A DNA stretch of 54,394 nucleotides, taken from the NCBI GenBank assembly GCA_902605365.1, contig CACLCM010000010.1, positions 1 to 54,394 on the forward strand, in the 5' to 3' direction. The first letter of the stretch is position 1; the number at the start of each line of letters is the position of its first letter. This DNA comes from an uncultured Candidatus Poseidoniales archaeon. GTDB lineage: Archaea > Thermoplasmatota > Poseidoniia > Poseidoniales > Poseidoniaceae. Shown here one piece after another: positions 8,501 through 16,270 of this stretch. A program made the translations under genes and the position numbers. Under the pieces are notes generated by a model. The model saw only the letters and a program-made list of their open reading frames with translations. It had not been told where the DNA came from and did not search any database.

Positions 8501-10595
8501 TCCGGGACAGTCAGTTACTAAGAATCTAGAGATTTCAGTTCCTACTAGCCAAGACCCAGGTACATTCGTGTTGTACGTTAAGGGTTGGTCTGAAGGTGAG
8601 CCGCTGAAGTCGTTAGAAAAGGGAACTTATGATGTTCTAGAGCTTTGGATAAACGTGTCAATCCGTTCAATAGGCAACATCGTCTTTGAGATTTATGATA
8701 CTAGTGAAATGATTCTACCATCGCCAAGTTCAGGAGCACCATCTTGCGCTGAGTACGATATCAACGTGATTAAAAATTACGAAGCAGGATATCTAGTATT
8801 CACCACTCCTGGCGCACCAGAAGCAAAGCCTGACGAAGTAGATATCAACACTTGGAGACAAGACCACTGGACTGTAGATCTAGATTTCTCTAACGCTCCA
8901 GGGCCTAGAGATCCAGCAGATCCGAATAGCCCAAGACTTTGGCCGATAGAGACGACTTATACAGTGGGGGTTTCGGTTTGTGCTCCGGTTAATGCTAACG
9001 CCGGATTAGGTCCCGCTGTTACAGTGAAGGCCTATCTTGAAGGATATCCGCGTGTTGCAGATTCAGTAATCCTGTCAACTAATGTAATCCACGTATTCTC
9101 CCTAGATGCTACTGCTGAAACCACAGATCTCTCGGCTAATCCTGGCGATACATGGATTATTCCAACGACTGTGACCAATACTGGAAACGGTCCAGATAGA
9201 TACGACCTACGTCTTGGTAGAGTTTACGACTCTCAAGGAATCGATGTATTGTGGGACATAGACATACCTCGTAGTATTCTTACCGAACTATCTCGTGACA
9301 CATCTCAGACTGTTGATTTGACAATAAATGTCCCAAATCAGGTACCTGCTGGTGACTACACCGTAGTAATCCAAGCGTTCAGTGAAGAAGACTATCCAGA
9401 TGAATTAGGACATAGGACGCGCCTACGCGACGAGGTAATGTTCCAAATTACAGTGAATGAATTCTATGATATGCAAATATCAATGGATCCAAGCGTTGAC
9501 AATGACGTTAAGACAAGCGCACCGGGCAGAATCGTTGAATTCGTAGTTAACATTACCAACGCAGGAAACGTTCCCGATACACCATCTCTACACAACCACA
9601 CATCATCTAAGGATGGTTCAACTGGAAATGTGATATGGAACACGCTCCCAGGAATGGGGGCTCTTTCAGAATGGAGAGTGGATTGGAAGATGGTCAATTA
9701 TGTCGGTAGCGATTTGATAGTTGAGACCGAGTGTATTGAAACAACTTCAACGGCTGATGAATACCCTGACGACGTCTGTGTATACATGACGGACATCGAT
9801 GAGTGGAAGTTACCAGAAATGGCTCCTTACAGCACACATACAATGATTGCAACAGTTCACATCTCTACAGGTGCGAAACTGGATACTCGATATATCGGAT
9901 TGAAGGTCACTAGTATGGCTGGCGATATGGAGAATGACGGCGATCATGACGACAGTCCAGAATGGACTGGCGATTTATTGGATAGCAACGAGTTCATTCT
10001 GACACTACGCCTGAGAGCTCCAAACTTGGTGATTTCCGAAGTTTCAGTTTCAGAAACCAGCAACGAAGTCGATAAGACAATTCCAGTTCGAGTAGTCTTA
10101 GAGAATACCGGAAACGTCCATGCAACCAACATCGAGGTAGTATTGTGTGAGTTTAGCGATGCTGACGATGATGTTCTTCAGGACATACGCAAGAATGGCT
10201 GCCCTGAAGATTCAATTGTAATGCGCCAAACTGTTGGTGCATTACTTGCTCCAGATGCAAGCGAAGACTCTAAGAAAATCGAGTTGTACCTGCTTTACCC
10301 AGTTTCTGCAGGTTCACACGATGTCGTAGTAGTTGTCGACCCTTCCAATACAATCGTAGAAGTCAGTGAATCTGACAATATTCGTGTTGTTGGAGACGAA
10401 TTGAGCAGTGATTCGCCGTTCCTTGATGTAGCTGGCGAAGTCATTAGCGATTGGGCATTACCATTTGGTGTGCTGGTTCTAACATTCTCACTGTTCGGTG
10501 TTCTCTACCTAGTAGGACGCGGACGACGTGCAGATGTGAAAGACCGCTTAGCAGAACAGAGCAGTTTGATCTCGGTTCTTGAAGACGAAAGTTGA
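5586..10595 (+). CDS. Giant membrane-anchored surface protein: beta-propeller-like repeats, VWA-like segment, CARDB-type domains
   Basis: A signal peptide (about residues 1-30, ending APAAA) and a single C-terminal helix (about residues 1622-1641) followed by a basic tail indicate an exported protein anchored in the membrane. The first 750 residues hold at least six repeats built on D-x-x-G-N-x-H-x-x-W-x-D, typical of beta-propeller blades. Between blades there is a VWA-like metal site, FVVDTSGSMYSEW (near residue 255), so a VWA domain seems inserted into the propeller. The remainder is a chain of Ig-like modules with phrases such as ITNTGNVYD, VTNTGNGPD and LENTGNVHA, as in NEW3/CARDB domains. 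It is likely a cell-surface adhesin or scaffold. It converges with the regulator gene, leaving 30 bases between stops. Confidence 0.9.
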   Translation: MGQKMKSVSLAAIMLLSTLSALLIAAPAAATQVVITEAIQVVDGGGSSDRMSSVASDSEGNVHVVWSRSNQHLYYSMISPRGDTLIDATQVTGSGLHKIYHPDMVIDENDIVHVTWADHSGQHKIMYTALHPFNTAMDGSVSDDGSLTAIDDYVVAQHVNNRDWPAIDVDSQGNIHIVWQDNYDSLDMFFQQPQIYYKMLQPDYSVQNVIVLFDDTLLTPIIGHKGHPDIVVDADDYVQIAWDDTRGGKVELVFVVDTSGSMYSEWADVCTVIYGGNFQSGGNFQGIKPMLEEGNMTVYETIYGLGNTLPGAASQGNCATHNQNSGPRNTALGLVPNDDSGGLRTLPGTVYNGATYSGYSGEDWGPGSNWACLSWKDTVGNVPGNPPTSADHRWNPNATKIVLPISDEGPKDGDPSQQADDTTSINEAHDNCLNAGVVPVGLYGQSYGGAGNIESHMRDLAQCPNGVVSTATRNCPGNSIRSTDAGGQTYEFPSGTGGASQMQLLVEAMVYISTNNSREIFMTVLDPYGKMQNDPQWVPGNSGHTTSGNGYVEDTGRGSEGHLVVVNDTRVTIDDAFSFHPSIGVDMQGNTHIAWMDGRDYGFERNVPYEVYYTKLRLQGAGEWDGVPDGLSTYAIKRIDDTPISEVEGSQQMPQGSSQNSAYPALLTDPQNNVHIAWLDFGNASAGEEIRYTRLNSTDNTGPGETALDAWNSTAVTSWSSFKLGPNQLSKPSLGQPPAFSNDLGSGAHIAWSDTNKCSDESNGGPWTICYSHVLTGQVDVEFDDGETYYHVIEPGEQTIYNLTINNTTPGPKDLVADTYNLNLTGMPENWTANLYFSNNHTAIFADTPIFLEGGEMARMYLRVRAPSIYQANEDQLAEIVVSAISLKDPAIRSERLTLTLMDVVHGIDLDTSHRMADVEQGQTAIFSITITNTGNVYDSYAFYDPNSLEGQQEWLLPFGWQVDFPMQVSLDPGQSVTKNLEISVPTSQDPGTFVLYVKGWSEGEPLKSLEKGTYDVLELWINVSIRSIGNIVFEIYDTSEMILPSPSSGAPSCAEYDINVIKNYEAGYLVFTTPGAPEAKPDEVDINTWRQDHWTVDLDFSNAPGPRDPADPNSPRLWPIETTYTVGVSVCAPVNANAGLGPAVTVKAYLEGYPRVADSVILSTNVIHVFSLDATAETTDLSANPGDTWIIPTTVTNTGNGPDRYDLRLGRVYDSQGIDVLWDIDIPRSILTELSRDTSQTVDLTINVPNQVPAGDYTVVIQAFSEEDYPDELGHRTRLRDEVMFQITVNEFYDMQISMDPSVDNDVKTSAPGRIVEFVVNITNAGNVPDTPSLHNHTSSKDGSTGNVIWNTLPGMGALSEWRVDWKMVNYVGSDLIVETECIETTSTADEYPDDVCVYMTDIDEWKLPEMAPYSTHTMIATVHISTGAKLDTRYIGLKVTSMAGDMENDGDHDDSPEWTGDLLDSNEFILTLRLRAPNLVISEVSVSETSNEVDKTIPVRVVLENTGNVHATNIEVVLCEFSDADDDVLQDIRKNGCPEDSIVMRQTVGALLAPDASEDSKKIELYLLYPVSAGSHDVVVVVDPSNTIVEVSESDNIRVVGDELSSDSPFLDVAGEVISDWALPFGVLVLTFSLFGVLYLVGRGRRADVKDRLAEQSSLISVLEDES

Positions 10596-10625
10596 ATTGG
10601 CTTACAAGCAAGCTAAGGCATCGGC

Positions 10626-11387
10626 CTACCTGTTCTCAAGGGGGTCGATGCCCAATGCTGCCCACCAGGGTAATTCGATTGTTTGTGACGCAGCGATAAA
10701 TTGGCCAGACCTATCTGCTAATTGGCGGACCATACGAGTTCTAACTTCGTCCATTAATCGTTCACTTGCTTCAGCGCCTAGTTGTAACTCTCTGGCAAAT
10801 TCTTTGAAATTAAATTGCGAACTGGGAGATTCAAGGATATTGTGAACCATCAGTCTTTGCTCATAGGAGTCGAAGTCTGAGTCTACGGTTGTCGAAACCC
10901 TTTGCTTGATCTGTTGGTGCAGAGCAATAAGTGCATCACGCTCAGCATCCAAACGTTCGATGGTTTCAGAAATCATCGACAAGTGATGCGCTCCTTCGCC
11001 AACACCAATTTTTTTCCTCCCACTAACCATTTCAGCGACTTGAACAATGTCTCCGTTTAGTTTAGTTGAAAGTTTTAGAGGGCCGCCAGCGGGCAGTATG
11101 CGTTGATTACATTGAAACAGGTCAGGGCCGAGGTCTATGCGAATCGATATTGCTTGTTGAACCGAATAAATGTTCTTTGGAGGCCCGCCTTTATTGCTCG
11201 CAGCCTTCATTTTAACAACAAAACCTGCCCCCTCAAGCAATTTGAGGTGCTTCATTACAGCCTGTTGTGAAATACCTATTTGTTCAGACAATTGTAATGG
11301 ATAATGTGGTTCACGAACTAAGCGTTCTAGAATGGCCCTTCGAGCCTTATTTTGTAGAATAGCGAGGGCCTCATCGAGGTTAGCCAT
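10626..11387 (-). CDS. ArsR-like winged-helix transcriptional regulator
   Basis: The N-terminal 80 residues form a winged helix: an ALAILQNKARRAILERLV helix, then LSEQIGISQQAVMKHLKLLEGAGFV as the recognition helix, then a wing around GGPPKNIYSV. The remaining 170 residues are mostly helical and probably serve dimerisation or ligand sensing; no metal-binding Cys/His cluster is obvious. Family members are usually local repressors. Immediately upstream of the ATG (11385-11387) is a repeat array that could be its own operator (see the separate site at 11395-11424). It is the last gene of a minus-strand run that begins with Top6B. Confidence 0.85.
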   Translation of the reverse strand: MANLDEALAILQNKARRAILERLVREPHYPLQLSEQIGISQQAVMKHLKLLEGAGFVVKMKAASNKGGPPKNIYSVQQAISIRIDLGPDLFQCNQRILPAGGPLKLSTKLNGDIVQVAEMVSGRKKIGVGEGAHHLSMISETIERLDAERDALIALHQQIKQRVSTTVDSDFDSYEQRLMVHNILESPSSQFNFKEFARELQLGAEASERLMDEVRTRMVRQLADRSGQFIAASQTIELPWWAALGIDPLENR

Positions 11388-11394
11388 ACTTCAC

Positions 11395-11424
11395 AACCAT
11401 TGGTTACCTACCGTCGGTTACCTA
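11395..11424 (-). promoter_or_regulatory. Candidate autoregulatory operator upstream of the winged-helix regulator
   Basis: On the minus strand there are two exact copies of TAGGTAACC with a 14-bp period (plus-strand positions 416-424 and 402-410 after 11000). The nearer copy runs into an 11-bp palindrome, AACCA-T-TGGTT, at 11395-11405. The array ends eight bases before the regulator's start codon. The spacing and position suit binding by a dimeric winged-helix protein, but binding is inferred. Confidence 0.45.
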
Positions 11425-11443
11425 TGAACTCGTCGGAAGAGTG

Positions 11444-12325
11444 CTAAGCGTCATCCCAGTTCTTCCACGAATCATCACTTGGCGGGTTTTCATGGGTGTA
11501 GGAGCTTGCTCTGTTGATAGAACCACCCTCTTTCGAAGCAACCGGTTTTTGCACCCTTGTGTCTGCGTTAGCAAACGGACTTGGGACACTACTAACCTGC
11601 TCTCTTTCTTCAGGAACCTCTCCTCTGACTAATTTGTATAATTGGTCTGTAGTGAGTATTTCTTGTTCAGCAGGTCTTTGATTTTCAAGCGGCTGCATTG
11701 CACTAACAATTTGATTTTGTGAAATGTGAACCTTATTTGCATGGCCCCTATTGATTGAAATTAATAACCACCCCAATGGTACAAAAATAAATCCAACACA
11801 GCACAAACCTGCAGTAATTAACAACCAGGGGTCCATCATCATACTTCCAATAACGGCATCACCATTGGTGAACAGTACAGGGTTTTCACAGCCATCATCA
11901 GATTCACAAGTGATCTTTACAAGAACTTCAGATTTTTCATCAATGTCCAATTCTGTAACGGTGACAAAGTCAACATCGGCGGTTTGCGCTTGGAAATCGG
12001 TTCTACAGCCTTCATCCACATCTCCTGCAACCTCTCCGTTTTCGATTAACTGATAGGTAATTGTGTAATCCTTAGCGCTATCTTCAATATTTACGACCCA
12101 GCAACCCGAAGACAGTTCAATAGGGCCTGTTGTTTCACCAAATTCAACAGAGTGTTCTGATGTTTCTCGAGGGTCGTAGTAATCACCAATACTGCCCATG
12201 ATAAATGTAAGCGCCGTCAAGCCAATCAATGCCAGAGCAATCCCGGTAATCAGTATCCGCTTAGGCCAAGCGGATGCGACAGGTGCGGGTTGCATATTTT
12301 CACCCAGAGGGCCATGCTCCTTCAA
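11444..12325 (-). CDS. Two-helix membrane protein of unknown function
   Basis: A hydrophobic helix near residues 23-48 and a second near residues 165-190 bracket an extracytoplasmic domain of about 115 residues with several acidic residues and paired cysteines. The C-terminal 100 residues are cytoplasmic, hydrophilic and Gln/Ser/Pro-rich, ending in SWKNWDDA. No family is recognised. It lies 9 bases downstream of the Top6A stop on the same strand, so it is probably cotranscribed with the topoisomerase genes; this is likely a positional association only. Confidence 0.75.
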   Translation of the reverse strand: MKEHGPLGENMQPAPVASAWPKRILITGIALALIGLTALTFIMGSIGDYYDPRETSEHSVEFGETTGPIELSSGCWVVNIEDSAKDYTITYQLIENGEVAGDVDEGCRTDFQAQTADVDFVTVTELDIDEKSEVLVKITCESDDGCENPVLFTNGDAVIGSMMMDPWLLITAGLCCVGFIFVPLGWLLISINRGHANKVHISQNQIVSAMQPLENQRPAEQEILTTDQLYKLVRGEVPEEREQVSSVPSPFANADTRVQKPVASKEGGSINRASSYTHENPPSDDSWKNWDDA

Positions 12326-12334
12326 TCAAGCGGC

Positions 12335-13432
12335 TTAAGCCAGACCCAACTCTTCTAATTTCTCTGGCAGATATGTGTCCGTTACGAAATCAAGACCGTA
12401 TTTTGCAAGAGACTGCTGTTCAGCTTTCTTTCCAATTTCAAGCATCATATTGATCTGGTCTTGCCACCAACCATCAGCAAACCTTGGGTCTGATAATTCT
12501 GCATTCAAAGCTTCAATATCCTTCTTAGAAAGGTCATCTGCCGGCAGATCGTATGCAAGTATATCGTCAGAAGTAATACCCAAGTAAGTCGCAGACGGAG
12601 TCGCCAGATATTCCGAAATATGGGCGGTCTTAATCGCTCCATAAGCAATTGATGCGAAGATACGGAAAGACCAGGGATCGCCGTCGAGGAATACCACTAC
12701 TGGTAAATCCCATTCTTCATTCATTCGTTTCATAATCCTTCGAGTAGACCTTGCAGGCTGCCCCTTTAGGTGAATTAGTCCGCAATTATATTCTTCATCA
12801 AAACCATTTTCCACCAATCTGTCAAACATACCACCGGTCTCAATTGCCATCAAGAATTTAACATCGTGTTCCTTCAATTGAATTTTCTCAATCTCTACAT
12901 TATATGGCAGTCCATATCCTGAATCTCCAACGTCATCTCTCGCATTTATGGTCATCCATTGCCCTCTTCTGTTCAGTTCATTGAGAGTGACATTTCCAAT
13001 CATTCTAGCACCATCTTCTTCTGGTCTTAATTTGAAATCCTCTCTTAGACAAGAAGTGACAACTTCGAGGTCTTCAGCTAGGTTGTTAGATTCGTTTTGG
13101 CTTCCAAACTTTCCTAATCCCCACGCTTCAGAAATATAGTACATTTCTCTCAGAGTTGATGATTTACCTGCCTCTATCATCTCTTCAATAAATTCAACAA
13201 CGTGCAATGCACGAAGAAGATTCTTTGCAGAACCTAGACTCGTTGCATCACGAGTAGAGCGCTTCTTTCCATATTTGTACACTCCAAGTTTCTTGTCAAA
13301 TCCAATATTATTTTTTGTCCTAACAGGTAAAGTCATGGTTGGAGGCTCACCCTTTACAATTCGGTCATACATCTCTTCCACGACTAAGTGTAGTCGTTGT
13401 TTAGTCAATTCAGGGTCATTTACTCGTGCCAT
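12335..13432 (-). CDS. top6A: DNA topoisomerase VI subunit A (Spo11-like)
   Basis: Topo VI is the type IIB enzyme of archaea that relaxes and decatenates DNA; subunit A cuts DNA through a catalytic tyrosine. The winged-helix 5Y-CAP domain shows [10 protein letters not shown] with the active tyrosine pair near residues 98-99. The Toprim domain shows [22 protein letters not shown], holding the metal-binding DGD. The length of 365 residues is normal for the family. Its ATG overlaps the Top6B stop by one base (TGATG), so the subunits are translationally coupled. Identification is secure. Confidence 0.97.
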   Translation of the reverse strand: MARVNDPELTKQRLHLVVEEMYDRIVKGEPPTMTLPVRTKNNIGFDKKLGVYKYGKKRSTRDATSLGSAKNLLRALHVVEFIEEMIEAGKSSTLREMYYISEAWGLGKFGSQNESNNLAEDLEVVTSCLREDFKLRPEEDGARMIGNVTLNELNRRGQWMTINARDDVGDSGYGLPYNVEIEKIQLKEHDVKFLMAIETGGMFDRLVENGFDEEYNCGLIHLKGQPARSTRRIMKRMNEEWDLPVVVFLDGDPWSFRIFASIAYGAIKTAHISEYLATPSATYLGITSDDILAYDLPADDLSKKDIEALNAELSDPRFADGWWQDQINMMLEIGKKAEQQSLAKYGLDFVTDTYLPEKLEELGLA

Positions 13433-15495
13433 CAGACATCACCTCCAAACAGTGTAGTTTGACCAGTGTCGCCTTCGACCACTCCGGAATCAAAAGTAGG
13501 CTGTGCTTCCTTATCTGCAGGCATTTCCTTATCCGCCTCAACTAAGATCTGCTCTTGCCTTCGAATTTCTTCTAACATTTTCTCATCGAGTTTTGAAGCT
13601 CCTATTACATCTTGGCTGCCTCTAAAGAAAACATCAGTTTCAGTCCAATCTCCTTTCTCTAAATTGGCTAGCGAATATTCTATGTGCGCCTTTTCTCCAG
13701 GTTCAAGAGTCTCAATCTTCCAACCCCAAATGCCCATAGCTTCCTTTCTTCCACCGCGTTCATTTCCAATCATTTTGCCATCAGACTTTTCAGGCCAGTT
13801 GACAAGAATAGAGTAACTTCTAGCCCTGGAGGTGTAATTGAATAGAGTAATTGAAACATCAGTTTGCTTTGTATCCTTATTCCACGTCGTTGATTCATTA
13901 CAGATTACTGCGCTCATAATTTTTGTAATAGAGCCCGCTAGATCAGGAACAGGTCTTTCAAGAATAGATGCAGATTTTTCTGCGATTGCTGGTAATATGT
14001 CGTTAATCAGTTCGAATTTTTCGCGGGTCTTGGCCATCTTCTTCTTTTTCTCAAGATGCTTTCTCAAACCTCGCCCCATCTCTAACATTGCTTTTCGAGT
14101 TTCCTCGAATACAATCTCGTTATCTGACAATGCTTCCTTTGCTTCAGAGGTAAATTGTACGTTTGTACTAGCAAGATGGACCAAAATTGCGGCTGGCCCC
14201 TTAGGAACTCCCCGCCCTCCTGCTTGGTCTAAGCCATATTGCCTCCAATCAACACTTTCAATCGATTTGGTTAGCAAGCAACCACCTTGCTGGTACATCA
14301 AAGGAACACGATTTGCGAATCGTAAGACTTCAACAGGCTTATCCGCAGCCATTCCGTCACCAAATATCAGGCCAACTTCAACTTGGAACGGGTTACCGTG
14401 GCTAACAGTGGGCGCTCTAGTCATCGTTGAGATAAACTTCGAATCGATTGTTTTGGAAAGACCTTTCTTGATTAACATCTCTTCGATAGGAGAGAGACAA
14501 TTTGTAGGCGGACTAAGCAATTTTACAACTTTACCCCCAACAACCCTTTCGCCTTGAAACGCCTCCAACATCGCTCTAATATCGTCTGGTTTCATCGACT
14601 TTGGTTTTGTTGAAACATCTAATTCAGCAGCTTCACACAATTCTTTTGCTGCACGCATAGACACTCCGGAGAAATTTTGCCTTAGGAATACCGACAATCT
14701 AGAATCGCTAGATTCTCTACACATTCGCTGTAACTGACCTAGTTCGATTCCGTGCGGATGTGGTTTAATCGCATCGACCTTTCTCGGTAATTTTTCAGTT
14801 ACTCTAGGCCAATGGTAAGTCTCGCCATCTGGATCGACAAATGTGATTTCAGCATGTGGGTTTACGATACTAGTCATACGTAGATATTGGAATACTGATT
14901 GACGTCCACGCTGATATTTACCCTTCATTTTCGTTGTTACACGCACTCCATGTTCCTTCAATGTTAAATCGTCATTTTCCCAAATGATTCGAGTTTGTTC
15001 ACTCTTCACGGCTTTGTTTTTTCTAGTATCAAGGCCGATTTTTACGCTTACTGCGGTCGGCTCTTCTGCTATTTTAGACAAAACATGAGTTGGCTTGCCA
15101 GTTGTTAACTGAGAATACATCACAACTCCTGTAATACCAATTCCTTGCTGTCCACGACTTTGTCTAATCGCATGGAACCTTGAACCAAATAATAGCTGGC
15201 CAAACACCTTCTCAATACTTTTCTGAGGAATACCCGGCCCATTATCTTCGGTTGTTAATTCCAAAATATCCTTTTTTGTATCGGCTTTGGTAATCTTAAC
15301 TTTGATGTCGGGAAGGATTCTTGCTTCTTCACAAGCATCGAGGGAATTGTCTACAGATTCCTTTACTGCAGTTATTATTGAACGGGGTAGTGAGTCGAAA
15401 CCAAGGAAGTGTTTGTTCTTCTCAAAAAATTCAGAAATCGCTATTTGTTTCTGATTGCTTGCCATCTTTTTTGCAATGTCCGCCACGTGTCTCAC
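13432..15495 (-). CDS. top6B: DNA topoisomerase VI subunit B (GHKL ATPase)
   Basis: Subunit B is the ATP-operated gate of Topo VI. The N-terminal GHKL fold is clear: AVKESVDNSLDACEEA (catalytic Glu and Mg-binding Asn, about residues 43-58), EDNGPGIP (ATP-lid Asp/Gly motif) and GSRFHAIRQSRGQQGIG (glycine-rich lid). The transducer domain follows, with its switch-lysine region near VEVGLIFGD to GGCLLTKSIESVDW. The last 150 residues match the C-terminal Ig-like domain found in some archaeal Top6B proteins. The start is the ATG at 15495, consistent with the family's short leader before the FFEKNKHFLGF motif. Confidence 0.97.
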   Translation of the reverse strand: MRHVADIAKKMASNQKQIAISEFFEKNKHFLGFDSLPRSIITAVKESVDNSLDACEEARILPDIKVKITKADTKKDILELTTEDNGPGIPQKSIEKVFGQLLFGSRFHAIRQSRGQQGIGITGVVMYSQLTTGKPTHVLSKIAEEPTAVSVKIGLDTRKNKAVKSEQTRIIWENDDLTLKEHGVRVTTKMKGKYQRGRQSVFQYLRMTSIVNPHAEITFVDPDGETYHWPRVTEKLPRKVDAIKPHPHGIELGQLQRMCRESSDSRLSVFLRQNFSGVSMRAAKELCEAAELDVSTKPKSMKPDDIRAMLEAFQGERVVGGKVVKLLSPPTNCLSPIEEMLIKKGLSKTIDSKFISTMTRAPTVSHGNPFQVEVGLIFGDGMAADKPVEVLRFANRVPLMYQQGGCLLTKSIESVDWRQYGLDQAGGRGVPKGPAAILVHLASTNVQFTSEAKEALSDNEIVFEETRKAMLEMGRGLRKHLEKKKKMAKTREKFELINDILPAIAEKSASILERPVPDLAGSITKIMSAVICNESTTWNKDTKQTDVSITLFNYTSRARSYSILVNWPEKSDGKMIGNERGGRKEAMGIWGWKIETLEPGEKAHIEYSLANLEKGDWTETDVFFRGSQDVIGASKLDEKMLEEIRRQEQILVEADKEMPADKEAQPTFDSGVVEGDTGQTTLFGGDV

Positions 15496-15579
15496 TCCAC
15501 AAAAGGTCCTCCTTCGTCCTAATGACGTCGGGCCTCAAGCGACCTAAGCCCATCGCCCAAGGTTCTTGAATGATAGCGT

Positions 15580-16269
15580 TCATTCTGAACTTTCAAGCGC
15601 AATATGGGCGAGAGTTATTTTACGCAGATACACAATAATCCAGATTGTTAGTATTACTGACGCAATCACAGCACTCCAATATGTCCAGTCTCTTCCATCA
15701 TTCATTGCCGCAGACAAATCTACTGCTTTTGAGCCCCAGTAAGCGTATAGTGCACTCGGCACAATCATTCCAGCGTTACCTAAGAGATAGTCCCTCCAAC
15801 TTACATCGGTGAGTCCATAGCCGTAATTCAGCACAGGATAAGGAATTACTAAGCTAATACGCGTTAAAAATACACACCTCAAGCCATCCTCTCCAACCGC
15901 TTGCCTGAGAGCAGTTATTGTTGGTTTTTTACTCATCTTTTGCCCGACCCAACCATACAGGTATTTCTTGGTCAGCCAAAATGGTAGGATTGCGCCTAAG
16001 CAAGAGCCAACAAAGGCAATCACCCACCCGCCCCAAAAACCAAACAGAACTCCTGAAATGAATTTATGAAAACTCGCAGGCGCAATTAGTAGTGCTAAAA
16101 CAATGTACAATAGTAGCCAACATCCAATGCCAAATAGCCCATTGTCTGGAAACCATTGAGCACTTTCAATAAGCGGAGACAGTAGTGTTTGTGTCAGATA
16201 TATGGTCAGGGCGATACCGCCGATTACGCCACCGACGCTCAAACCAGCAATAACTCGATTAGACGCCAT
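15580..16269 (-). CDS. DedA/TVP38 (SNARE-associated) family membrane protein
   Basis: This roughly 229-residue multi-helix membrane protein has the family core: a re-entrant segment LIAPASFHKFISGVLFGFWGGWVIAFVGSCLGAILPFWLTKKY, a helix break, then FLTRISLVIPYPVLNYGYGLTDVSWRDYLLGN. TVP38/DedA proteins are linked to lipid scrambling or undecaprenyl-phosphate flipping, but the substrate here is unknown. I chose the ATG at 16269, one base beyond the stop of the upstream aconitase-family gene; longer in-frame starts reach 16320. The tight spacing suggests an operon with that gene. Confidence 0.85.
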   Translation of the reverse strand: MASNRVIAGLSVGGVIGGIALTIYLTQTLLSPLIESAQWFPDNGLFGIGCWLLLYIVLALLIAPASFHKFISGVLFGFWGGWVIAFVGSCLGAILPFWLTKKYLYGWVGQKMSKKPTITALRQAVGEDGLRCVFLTRISLVIPYPVLNYGYGLTDVSWRDYLLGNAGMIVPSALYAYWGSKAVDLSAAMNDGRDWTYWSAVIASVILTIWIIVYLRKITLAHIALESSE

Positions 16270-16270
16270 G

